A DNA stretch of 9,395 nt from Clostridia bacterium (GTDB lineage Bacteria > Bacillota > Clostridia > Oscillospirales > CAG-272), in assembly GCA_017960705.1 (NCBI GenBank), contig JAGCYR010000118.1, positions 1 through 9,395 of the forward strand, written 5' to 3'. Position 1 is the stretch's first letter. The number at the start of each line of letters is the position of its first letter. The notes under the pieces were generated by a model. It saw only the letters and a list, made by a program, of their open reading frames with translations. It ran no database searches and was not told the origin of the DNA. Positions 1 to 5,963 of this stretch are shown here, piece by piece. The position numbers and the translations under genes are program-made.

Positions 1-563
1 GAGAAATCGAGGATCGAGCCGAGGTAGAACGCCGCCGTGACCAGAATGACGGTCTCGGGGACCATATACGCGGCGTTGTAGAGCAGCGAGTAGGCGAGCG
101 CCGCACCGTCGGGGATCGAGAGCCCCGCCCAGATCGTCGCGCCCGAGATCAGATGGCAGAGAAAGCGGAGCCCCGAGACCAGCAGCGCTCCGTAGATCAG
201 CGCCTTTTCCTGCGATCTGCCCTCTTTGCGGAAGATCCCGCCCAGCCCCGAAAAGAGGAAGGCAAGTATGTAGTCGAGCAGAGTAACGGCGAGGATCGAT
301 TGCCACCCGGTCACGTAGCCGAATACCGAAAGTCCGGTGAGCAGCTGCACGACCGAGAACACCAGCCCCGACCCCAGCCCCCAGACGGGACCGTTGCGGT
401 ACGCGATGATGAGGATCGGGAGCAGCGAGGCGCAGGTGACCGAACCCCCGGCGGGGAGCTCGGCGAGCTTGATCAGGCTCAGAACGACGGCGAGGGCGAC
501 CATGATCGCACTCTCGACCAGCCGACGGACGAACAGGGTGTGTTTGGATTGGGTGGTTTGCAT
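1..563 (-). CDS. thiT: Thiamin ECF transporter substrate-binding subunit ThiT (YuaJ), C-terminus cut by window edge
   Basis: Integral membrane S-component that binds thiamin and works with a shared ECF energising module (EcfA/EcfA'/EcfT), which is not in this window. About 187 codons are visible from the ATG at 561-563; the frame stays open to base 1, and since ThiT proteins are about 180-200 residues only the end is missing. About six hydrophobic helices are seen. The stretch at residues 133-170 fits the family closely: His137 and Trp145, then Tyr158 and Asn163, have the same spacing as the thiamin-contacting His125, Trp133, Tyr146 and Asn151 of Lactococcus lactis ThiT. An LLDY motif near residue 97 sits where that protein has an acidic ligand (Glu84). 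The ribosome site AAAGGA lies just upstream. A TPP riboswitch in the leader independently supports the thiamin assignment. Confidence 0.93.
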   Translation of the reverse strand, partial: MQTTQSKHTLFVRRLVESAIMVALAVVLSLIKLAELPAGGSVTCASLLPILIIAYRNGPVWGLGSGLVFSVVQLLTGLSVFGYVTGWQSILAVTLLDYILAFLFSGLGGIFRKEGRSQEKALIYGALLVSGLRFLCHLISGATIWAGLSIPDGAALAYSLLYNAAYMVPETVILVTAAFYLGSILDF

Positions 564-583
564 TGCTTTTTCCTTTCGGATAT

Positions 584-616
584 AAAAGATACCGCACAGG
601 ATACACCCGTGCGGTA
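584..616 (-). terminator. Probable attenuator/intrinsic terminator in the thiT leader
   Basis: In the minus-strand RNA, ACCGCAC (609-615) pairs perfectly with GTGCGGT (591-597) around an 11-base loop, with one more A-U pair outside (590/616) and two possible G-C pairs inside the loop. A short U-rich run (UCUUUU, 584-589) follows. It lies between the TPP aptamer and the thiT ribosome site, where the expression platform of a transcription-attenuating riboswitch belongs. The U-run is short and I could not resolve the competing antiterminator, so the mechanism is inferred. Confidence 0.65.
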
Positions 617-627
617 GTCGTTCAAAC

Positions 628-718
628 GATCTCCCTACGACGGCATTATCCGTATCAGGTGAAGGGTTCGGATCACTCCGTCTCAGCCGCGGGAAAATTC
701 CCGAAGGCACCCCTGATC
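628..718 (-). ncRNA. TPP (thiamin pyrophosphate) riboswitch aptamer
   Basis: Read on the minus strand, this region carries every conserved block of the THI-box aptamer in order: GGGGTGCC, a short P3 stem-loop (CGGGA/TCCCG), GGCTGAGA, ACCCTT, ACCTGAT, GGATAATGCC and CGTAGGGA. The stem around GATAATG is ACGG/CCGT where the common consensus has CTGG/CCAG, so the pairing is kept by compensatory change. A GATC/GATC closing helix (715-718 with 628-631) gives P1. It is known to sense TPP and repress thiamin biosynthesis or uptake genes, and here it precedes thiT on the same transcript. Confidence 0.97.
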
Positions 719-743
719 TGTATTCTGTTTCGGTTCGATGGGT

Positions 744-772
744 AGTATAGCACTTCCTTTTTCCCCTGTCAA
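744..772 (-). promoter_or_regulatory. Sigma-A type promoter for thiT
   Basis: On the minus strand a perfect -35 box TTGACA (767-772) is followed after exactly 17 bases by TATACT (744-749), one mismatch from the -10 consensus. Transcription would start near 737, about 20 bases before the TPP aptamer. Strong basal transcription with control moved to the riboswitch is the usual arrangement for such leaders. This is the only convincing promoter seen in the window. Confidence 0.88.
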
Positions 773-779
773 GAGGAAA

Positions 780-795
780 ACCGAAAAAAGTCGGT
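780..795 (-). terminator. Weak hairpin after the COG2426 gene, possible terminator
   Basis: Eight bases downstream of the COG2426 stop codon, the minus-strand RNA can form ACCGA/UCGGU (5 pairs, 6-base U-rich loop) followed by UUUCCUCUU. This is short for an intrinsic terminator and the U-run is interrupted by cytosines. Its position between the end of the upstream gene string and the -35 box of the thiT promoter makes some termination role plausible. Confidence 0.35.
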
Positions 796-802
796 CGGAC
801 GC

Positions 803-1402
803 TTATTTTGCGAAGATCTTGAACGCGGAAACGATCCCGTAGGAAGCGAGGGTCATAATCACCCCCGCCGTCAGCACGCCGAGGAGCACCGCAAGGAACG
901 CCCGCCACTTCTTCATCCCGAAGAGCGCGGCGACGAGCGACCCGGTCCACGCGCCCGTTCCGGGGAGGGGGATCGCGACGAACAGGTACAGACCGAGGAA
1001 CGCGAGGGTCCCGGCGGCTTTATTCTCTTCCGCGGGTTGGGTCGCCGGCGCGGCTTCGTTCACGGTTTCGACCGCGGCTTCGTCGACGGTTTCGGGTGCC
1101 GTTTCGGTCTCGGCGGTTTCGCTCTTCGCTTTGCCAGAGCGTTTCGCCATCTTCTTCGCGCCCTTCTGCGCCTTGCGTTCCAGCCAATCCACCACTCCGA
1201 CGAGGATATGATGCCGCCGCATAAAGGCGAACAGGACGGGGATCAGGAGCAGAATGAACGGAACGGGGAGCATATTGCCGACCACCGTCAGCGCGTACGC
1301 CCACCCGAAGGGCAGCCCCTTCGCCGCGGCGTAGGGGATCGCCCCGCGCAGCTCAAAGATCGGGATCATCGAGATCAGAAAAACCAGAAGATATTTTTTC
1401 AA
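803..1402 (-). CDS. COG2426 (Sm_multidrug_ex family) membrane protein with charged linker, TTG start
   Basis: A 199-residue membrane protein of the 'small multidrug export' family (Pfam PF06695/COG2426). True substrates are unknown and the family name is weakly founded. Seen directly: an N-terminal block with ELRGAIP (residues 17-23) and GNMLPVPF (42-49), and a C-terminal block with AIPLPGTGAWTG (143-154), all family hallmarks. Between them is an unusual linker, basic at about 76-93 and then Glu/Thr/Ala-rich at about 95-127. The start is TTG at 1400-1402: an in-frame TAA lies at 1421-1423, AAAGGA sits 9-10 bases upstream, and the next Met (residue 12) would delete most of the first helix. It follows luxS by 23 bases, so the two are probably co-transcribed. 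Membrane location is confident; transport function is not. Confidence 0.85.
   Translation of the reverse strand: MKKYLLVFLISMIPIFELRGAIPYAAAKGLPFGWAYALTVVGNMLPVPFILLLIPVLFAFMRRHHILVGVVDWLERKAQKGAKKMAKRSGKAKSETAETETAPETVDEAAVETVNEAAPATQPAEENKAAGTLAFLGLYLFVAIPLPGTGAWTGSLVAALFGMKKWRAFLAVLLGVLTAGVIMTLASYGIVSAFKIFAK
1050..1097. repeat. Two-copy imperfect 24-base tandem repeat inside the COG2426 linker
   Basis: Units 1050-1073 and 1074-1097 match at 19 of 24 positions. On the coding (minus) strand they encode the 8-residue units ETVDEAAV and ETVNEAAP in the acidic linker. Because 24 is a multiple of three, copy-number change would alter linker length without breaking the frame. More degenerate Glu/Thr-rich sequence follows on the N-terminal side. 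Confidence 0.75.
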
Positions 1403-1411
1403 GGGTTCGGT

Positions 1412-1417
1412 TCCTTT
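1412..1417 (-). promoter_or_regulatory. Ribosome binding site that fixes the TTG start of the COG2426 gene
   Basis: AAAGGA on the minus strand, 9 bases before the TTG at 1400-1402. It lies in the 23-base gap after the luxS stop, and an in-frame stop at 1421-1423 rules out a longer protein. No ATG or GTG competes at suitable spacing. Confidence 0.7.
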
Positions 1418-1425
1418 CGCTTAGT

Positions 1426-1938
1426 TCACGAATCAAAGAAGGTCATCCCGTCGACCTTCGCGCGCTCGGCTTTCGGGTACTCGAAGCAGGGGGAGACCCG
1501 GAGCAGGTCGGCGTAGAGCTTGGCTTCGTATTTCGCCGTATTGAGATCGTGGAGCAGGTAGTTGCCGCATCCCATGGGGGTCGCGCCGGGGACCGAGCCC
1601 TCGTAGGCGGCGCAATAGTCGAACGCGCGGATAAGGAGCGGGAGCAGTTCTTTCGCCGCGGGTCTGCCCTTTACGATCAGGTAGCATCCGGTGAGGCAGC
1701 CCATCGGACCCCAGTAGACGATCTTGTCCTTCCATTCGGGGTCGTTCCGGAGGTAGGTCGCGACGATATGCTCGATCGTGTGCATCGCATTGGGGTGGAT
1801 CGCCGGTTCGGCGTTCGGGCGCTTCATCCGCACGTCGAAGGTGGTGACGAAATCATCCGAAACCGTGTCGACGCGCGATTCGTAAATGCCCGGCAGGATC
1901 CGGGTATGATCGACTTGAAAACTCGGGATCAGGTCCAT
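1426..1938 (-). CDS. luxS: S-ribosylhomocysteine lyase LuxS
   Basis: Cytosolic metalloenzyme that splits S-ribosylhomocysteine into homocysteine and DPD, the precursor of autoinducer-2; it is step two of SAH detoxification after the Pfs nucleosidase, which is not in this window. The 170-residue length is close to the family norm. The metal-binding HTIEH motif is at residues 53-57, with third ligand Cys124 in MGCGNYLLHDL. Glu56 and Cys81 (in GPMGCLTG) correspond to the catalytic Glu57 and Cys84 of the Bacillus subtilis enzyme. AAGGAG sits 7 bases before the ATG. It lies 47 bases after the metal exporter and 23 before the COG2426 gene. A role in the methyl cycle is secure. AI-2 signalling is not implied without an AI-2 receptor, and none is seen here. 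Confidence 0.97.
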   Translation of the reverse strand: MDLIPSFQVDHTRILPGIYESRVDTVSDDFVTTFDVRMKRPNAEPAIHPNAMHTIEHIVATYLRNDPEWKDKIVYWGPMGCLTGCYLIVKGRPAAKELLPLLIRAFDYCAAYEGSVPGATPMGCGNYLLHDLNTAKYEAKLYADLLRVSPCFEYPKAERAKVDGMTFFDS

Positions 1939-1985
1939 GTATTGTCTCCTTTTCGCCCGGGGGGGCGGTCGTGATTTTTACCGTT

Positions 1986-3119
1986 TTAATCGGACACGTC
2001 GACGTCCGGCGTGATGCGGACGGTATAGTCGGGGAACGCCTCCGACACCTCTTTTGAGAGAGTCGCGAGCGCCTCCGCGCGGTCGGTATCGAACGCGATC
2101 ACCACGTCGAAGCGCATCTCTTTGCTCGCTGCGTCCGCGTAGAAACCGTGGGTCTGCAGGGCGAATTCGTGCGCGAGGACGATCTCCTTGACTCTCTCGC
2201 GGATCGACGCCGCGTCGCCGTTCTCCTCGTTGAACGAGTAGATCCCGATGCCGGTCAGAACGATCCCCGTCGCGCGGTACACCTCGGTCTCGGCGCGCCT
2301 CGTCAGGCGGTCGATCTCCTCCGCCGTCATGGAGGCGGGGACCTCGATGTGCACCGAACCGTAGTTCTTGTTCGGACCGTAGTTGTTCAGAACCAGGTCG
2401 TACGCGCCGCGCACGCCTGGCAGGGAAGACAGGATCGATTTGACCTCTTTCGCGGTGTCGGCGTCGGTGCGCTGCCCGAGGATGTCCGAAACGGTCTCCG
2501 CCATCATCCCGAATCCCGCGCGAAGGATGAAGATCGAGATCACGACCCCGACGTACGCCTCAAGCGACAGACCCGTGAAGCGGGCGACCAGCGCGCAGGC
2601 AAGGACCGAGGTCGAGAGGATCGCGTCGAAGAGCGCGTCGGACCCCGAGGCGACCAGCGCCGTGGAGTCGACCGCTTTCCCGCGCCGACGGACGTAGAGC
2701 CCGAGGATCAGCTTCACGACCACGGCGACGGCGATAATGACGAGCGAGAGGATCGAATAGTCCGCCTCTTCGGGGGTGATGATCTTTTTGACCGATTCGA
2801 CGAGCGAGGTCACGCCGGCGTAGAGCACGATCGCGGACACGATCAGGGCGGAGAGGTATTCGATCCGTCCGTAGCCGAGCGGGTGCTTCTTGGTCGGCGC
2901 CTTGCCCGCGAGCTTCGCCCCGATGATCGTGATGACCGACGAGAGCGCATCGGAGAAGTTGTTGACCGCGTCGAGCAGCACCGCGATCGAGTTGGCAAGC
3001 AGTCCTACCGCCGCCTTGAAACCGGCGAGCGCGACGTTGGTCACGATCCCGATCACGCTGGTTTGGACGATCACCTTGTCGCGCTCCCCCGGCGTGATCT
3101 GTCTCTTTGCGTTATCCAT
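1986..3119 (-). CDS. Cation diffusion facilitator, MntE-like, probable Mn2+ exporter
   Basis: A 377-residue inner-membrane metal/H+ antiporter of the CDF family (PF01545). About six helices fill residues 16-210, with the conserved HPLGYGRIEYLS segment at 79-90. Membrane site residues are Asn53 and Asp57 (helix 2, AVNNFSD) and Asp161 and Asp165 (helix 5, SGSDALFD). This Asn-Asp-Asp-Asp set matches the Mn2+ exporter MntE of Streptococcus pneumoniae, not the His/Asp set of zinc exporters such as CzcD and YiiP. The cytoplasmic part is long: a first domain at about 220-295 and a second similar-looking alpha/beta segment at about 305-370. The ATG directly follows the TAA of the acyltransferase gene (no gap), so translation is probably coupled. 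CDF membership is certain; Mn2+ specificity is inferred from the motif. Confidence 0.93.
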   Translation of the reverse strand: MDNAKRQITPGERDKVIVQTSVIGIVTNVALAGFKAAVGLLANSIAVLLDAVNNFSDALSSVITIIGAKLAGKAPTKKHPLGYGRIEYLSALIVSAIVLYAGVTSLVESVKKIITPEEADYSILSLVIIAVAVVVKLILGLYVRRRGKAVDSTALVASGSDALFDAILSTSVLACALVARFTGLSLEAYVGVVISIFILRAGFGMMAETVSDILGQRTDADTAKEVKSILSSLPGVRGAYDLVLNNYGPNKNYGSVHIEVPASMTAEEIDRLTRRAETEVYRATGIVLTGIGIYSFNEENGDAASIRERVKEIVLAHEFALQTHGFYADAASKEMRFDVVIAFDTDRAEALATLSKEVSEAFPDYTVRITPDVDVSD

Positions 3120-3989
3120 TTATGTTTTTCCTTTCTTTCCGTAGCCGTTTCCGTAGACGTCGGTATAGTAGTCCACCCGCTCCGAGTTGTCGAAGATCGG
3201 GGGATAGAGGTTCTCTTCAGGCGTGAGGGCGGCGAGCCGGCAGACCTCTTCGTGACACCGCTTGACGAGGTCGGTCTCCCGCTCCTTCAGATCGAGCGAT
3301 TCGTCGGGCAGAAGCGGCTCTCCGATCGCAAGGTCGAGCAGCGCGATCTGGTGAAAGATCCTGCGCCGGATCCACCCCGGTTTCCGGTAGGAAAACGCCA
3401 TCGGCACGACCGGCTTTCCGGTCCGACAGGAAAGGTAGCCGATCCCGCTCTTGAAGGGGCGGACGGGGCGGTAGTATTCCCACATGCTCCCCTCGGCGTA
3501 GACGTGCAGCCACCCGCCGTCCAGATACTCCTTGGTCGCCTTCATACACGCGACGGTGGCGCGCACGCCGCTGTCGGGGATCGGGATCCCGCCGACCATA
3601 CGGATCAGCTTCTTGTTCTCGCCCCGCACGTTCTCCGCCCAGACCAGAACGTCGGTAGAGCGCGGACGGAGGGCGTACATCACGGCGATGTAGTCCCAGA
3701 AATGCACGTGGTTGGAACACGAGAGCGCCCCGCACGAAAGCAGTTCCTTGTGCTTTTTCAGATTCTTCCGTCCCTTGACGCGCAGCCCCAGACGGATCTT
3801 TGCGATGGGGAACGCCAGACAGAACAGCCCCACCCGCATCCAGAAGCGTTTGAAGCGGAATCCGAACGAGTCGTCGACGTAAGGGTAATGCTCGTCGAAG
3901 ACCGCGCCGTCGTTCTTTTTTAGGATGATGTAGTGCTTGTCGGTCGATTTCGGGTAGGGGTATTTGTCGGTTTTCGGATCAAATCCCAT
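3120..3989 (-). CDS. PlsC-like lysophospholipid acyltransferase (1-acylglycerol-3-phosphate acyltransferase family)
   Basis: Membrane-associated enzyme expected to move an acyl chain to a lysophospholipid such as 1-acyl-glycerol-3-phosphate, giving phosphatidate for phospholipid synthesis. Length is 289 residues. The catalytic HX4D motif is NHVHFWD at 93-99 (His94, Asp99). Motif II is GGIPIPDSG at 133-141, motif III is YAEGSMW at 164-170, and motif IV is GKPVVPMAF at 191-199. One hydrophobic segment lies near residues 51-63. Motif III has EGSMW where classical PlsC has EGTR, a variant I associate with a clostridial branch, so the natural acceptor is uncertain. An N-terminal charged extension of about 45 residues precedes the core. 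AGGGAG lies 6-7 bases before the ATG. The gene follows mnmA by 23 bases and abuts the CDF gene. Confidence 0.88.
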   Translation of the reverse strand: MGFDPKTDKYPYPKSTDKHYIILKKNDGAVFDEHYPYVDDSFGFRFKRFWMRVGLFCLAFPIAKIRLGLRVKGRKNLKKHKELLSCGALSCSNHVHFWDYIAVMYALRPRSTDVLVWAENVRGENKKLIRMVGGIPIPDSGVRATVACMKATKEYLDGGWLHVYAEGSMWEYYRPVRPFKSGIGYLSCRTGKPVVPMAFSYRKPGWIRRRIFHQIALLDLAIGEPLLPDESLDLKERETDLVKRCHEEVCRLAALTPEENLYPPIFDNSERVDYYTDVYGNGYGKKGKT

Positions 3990-4012
3990 GTTTTGCTCCC
4001 TTGACAGATTGA

Positions 4013-5074
4013 TTATTCGATCTCGCCGCCGCCGAGGACCTCGTCCCCGTCGTAGAAAACGGCGGACTGTCCCGGCGTGATCGCACGCTGCGGACGGTCA
4101 AATTCGACGTGCGCGCGCCCCCCCTCCAGCGGGGTGACGGTCGCGGGCTGCTCGGTCTGGCGGTAACGGATCTTGACGGCGCAGCGGATGGGTCCCGACG
4201 GCGTCTCGTCCGCGATCCAGTTGACCTCAGCGACGTCGCACGCCGATTCGTAGAGATCCTCGTCCCGCCCGAGCAGCACCTTGTTCTCGGCGACCAGGAT
4301 CCGCTTGACGTAGAGCGGCTCGGAATACGCGATCCCAAGACCCCGGCGCTGTCCGACGGTGTAGCGGCTGATGCCCTTGTGCCGCCCGATCACCGTTCCG
4401 TCGGGGAGGATAAAGTCGCCCTCGGGTTCGACCACGCCGGTATAGCGCCGGATCACACCCGCGTAATCCCCGTCGGGGACGAAACAGATATCCTGGCTGT
4501 CGGGCTTTCCGGCGTTCAGAAACCCGTTTTCGGCGGCGATCTTCCGCGCTTCCTCTTTGGTGAGGTCCCCGAGAGGGAAGAGGGTCTTTGAGAGTTCCTT
4601 TTGGGTCAGGTGGTAGAGGACGTAGCTCTGATCCTTCGAGGGATCGCGCGCCTTGCGGAGGGTCCATTTTCCGTCGCAAAATTCGATCCTGGCGTAGTGT
4701 CCCGTCGCGATCACGTCGTAGCCGAGTTCCTCGCCCCGACGGCGGAGAAGCCCGAACTTCATGGTCTTGTTGCAGTCGACGCAGGGATTCGGCGTCCGTC
4801 CCGCAAGGTAGCGGGAAATAAAGCGGTCAATCACCTCGCGCTTGAAATCGTCGGTCATATTGAAGACGTGGAACGGGATCCCCACCCGCCGCGCCACGCT
4901 CCGCGCGTCCTCCGCGTCGTCGACGGTGCAGCAGCCGCCGTCGTGGGCGGCGTCGTCGGGGCAGAGCTTCATGGTGCAGCCGACGCAATCGTAGCCGTTC
5001 TGCGTAAGCAGGAACGCCGCGACCGAACTGTCCACCCCGCCGCTCATGGCGACGAGAACTTTTGCTTTACTCAT
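4013..5074 (-). CDS. mnmA: tRNA-specific 2-thiouridylase MnmA (TrmU), CxxC form
   Basis: Cytosolic enzyme that uses ATP to adenylate and then thiolate C2 of wobble uridine 34 in tRNA-Lys, -Glu and -Gln, with sulfur supplied by a cysteine desulfurase system outside this window. Length is 353 residues, close to the family norm. The PP-loop is SGGVDSS at 11-17. ATGHYARIE (123-131), DQSYVLYHL (148-156) and DSQDICF (192-198) are conserved blocks. The catalytic cysteines should be Cys101 and Cys197. Where the E. coli enzyme has Asp99 in its DxxC motif, this protein has Cys98, giving CVDC. Extra cysteines at 30, 33, 38, 48 and 49 also stand out. The start overlaps the DUF1295 gene by 8 bases; AAGGAG is about 13 bases upstream, so coupled translation is likely. 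Confidence 0.97.
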   Translation of the reverse strand: MSKAKVLVAMSGGVDSSVAAFLLTQNGYDCVGCTMKLCPDDAAHDGGCCTVDDAEDARSVARRVGIPFHVFNMTDDFKREVIDRFISRYLAGRTPNPCVDCNKTMKFGLLRRRGEELGYDVIATGHYARIEFCDGKWTLRKARDPSKDQSYVLYHLTQKELSKTLFPLGDLTKEEARKIAAENGFLNAGKPDSQDICFVPDGDYAGVIRRYTGVVEPEGDFILPDGTVIGRHKGISRYTVGQRRGLGIAYSEPLYVKRILVAENKVLLGRDEDLYESACDVAEVNWIADETPSGPIRCAVKIRYRQTEQPATVTPLEGGRAHVEFDRPQRAITPGQSAVFYDGDEVLGGGEIE

Positions 5075-5945
5075 CTGTTTCGCGATTCTCCTTTTTCGGC
5101 GGGAGCGGGATCAGAACCGAGGTACGCGCCCGATACGCTTCGTAGTCCGAGCGGCGCTCGAGATTGTGTTTTTCCATCATCGGGATCGAAACGAACAGAA
5201 ACAGGGCGAAGATCGAGAGGAATCCGAGCCCGAGGTACCATTTGCCCGCCCCGGTCAGAAGGTAGCAGAGGAAAACGCCGAGCCAGAAGGTCAGCTCCCC
5301 GAGGTAGTTCGGGTGCCGCGACCAGCGCCAGATCGACGCGTCGCAGGTGCGCCCCTCGCCCGCGTGTTCACGGAGAAAACGGTGGATCGCCCGGTCGGAG
5401 ACCAGTTCCAACGCGACCCCGATCAGCATCACGGCAAGCCCTATCGGAAGCCGCGGGTCGAAGCCCTCGGTACGAAGCACCCCGAAGCCCCCGACCAGCC
5501 CCAGATACACGACGATCGTCGGGATATACTGCAGCCCCGCGAAATTGATGAAGAAGAATCCGACGGGGGAGAGCTTCTCGCGGTACCGACGGTAGCGCCA
5601 GTCCTCGCGGCACAGCCCCTTGTAGGTCAGCGCCCAGTTTCCGGTCAGGCGGATCGACCAAAGACATACGCAAACGAAGAACAGGATGGCGTTGATAGAA
5701 AACAAGCGGTATTTCACCATCGCGAGCAGCAGCATCACGACCGGCGCGACGCTCCAGTAGGGGTCGTAGAGCGAGGTGTCGGGGATGAAGCACGTGACGA
5801 TGAAGATCACCATCGTCGCCGCCGCGGTAAAGACCGCCTCTGCGAGAAGCAGATCGTCGATTTTGGAAAACGGCACCGCGCCGACCGCGAACGCGACGGC
5901 GTAGAGCAGCAGATTGACAAGCAGTCCTTTTGTTTTCGCTTGCAT
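5067..5945 (-). CDS. DUF1295 membrane protein (steroid 5-alpha-reductase/ICMT-like fold)
   Basis: A 292-residue polytopic membrane protein of the DUF1295 family (PF06966), related in fold to steroid 5-alpha-reductases and isoprenylcysteine methyltransferases. The substrate in bacteria is unknown. Roughly seven to nine hydrophobic segments are seen, beginning at residues 8-27. The family signature is at about 205-220: WRWSRHPNYLGE, the cofactor-binding motif of this superfamily. It is followed near the C-terminus by SIPMMEKHNLERR and YEAYRARTSVLIP, both typical. GAGGGA lies a few bases before the ATG. The gene starts 18 bases after the diguanylate cyclase stop and overlaps mnmA by 8 bases. A lipid or isoprenoid reductase or methyltransferase role is possible, but nothing in the window points to a substrate. 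Family assignment is confident; activity is open. Confidence 0.85.
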   Translation of the reverse strand: MQAKTKGLLVNLLLYAVAFAVGAVPFSKIDDLLLAEAVFTAAATMVIFIVTCFIPDTSLYDPYWSVAPVVMLLLAMVKYRLFSINAILFFVCVCLWSIRLTGNWALTYKGLCREDWRYRRYREKLSPVGFFFINFAGLQYIPTIVVYLGLVGGFGVLRTEGFDPRLPIGLAVMLIGVALELVSDRAIHRFLREHAGEGRTCDASIWRWSRHPNYLGELTFWLGVFLCYLLTGAGKWYLGLGFLSIFALFLFVSIPMMEKHNLERRSDYEAYRARTSVLIPLPPKKENRETDE

Positions 5946-5963
5946 CGGGGATCCCTCGTTTCT

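Noticed and set aside
153..745. Plus-strand open frames over the thiT start and leader
   Set aside because: They overlap thiT coding sequence and the TPP aptamer on the opposite strand, and no ribosome site or family match was seen.
1954..1967. CGCCC/GGGCG hairpin just upstream of the luxS ribosome site
   Set aside because: Five pairs with a tight 4-base loop and no U-run, so not a terminator. No riboswitch consensus (such as SAH or SAM) is recognisable in the 47-base gap.
2148..3923. A 591-codon open frame on the plus strand
   Set aside because: Antisense to the CDF and acyltransferase genes, with the same low-complexity Asp/Arg/Glu/Val composition and no recognisable motif.
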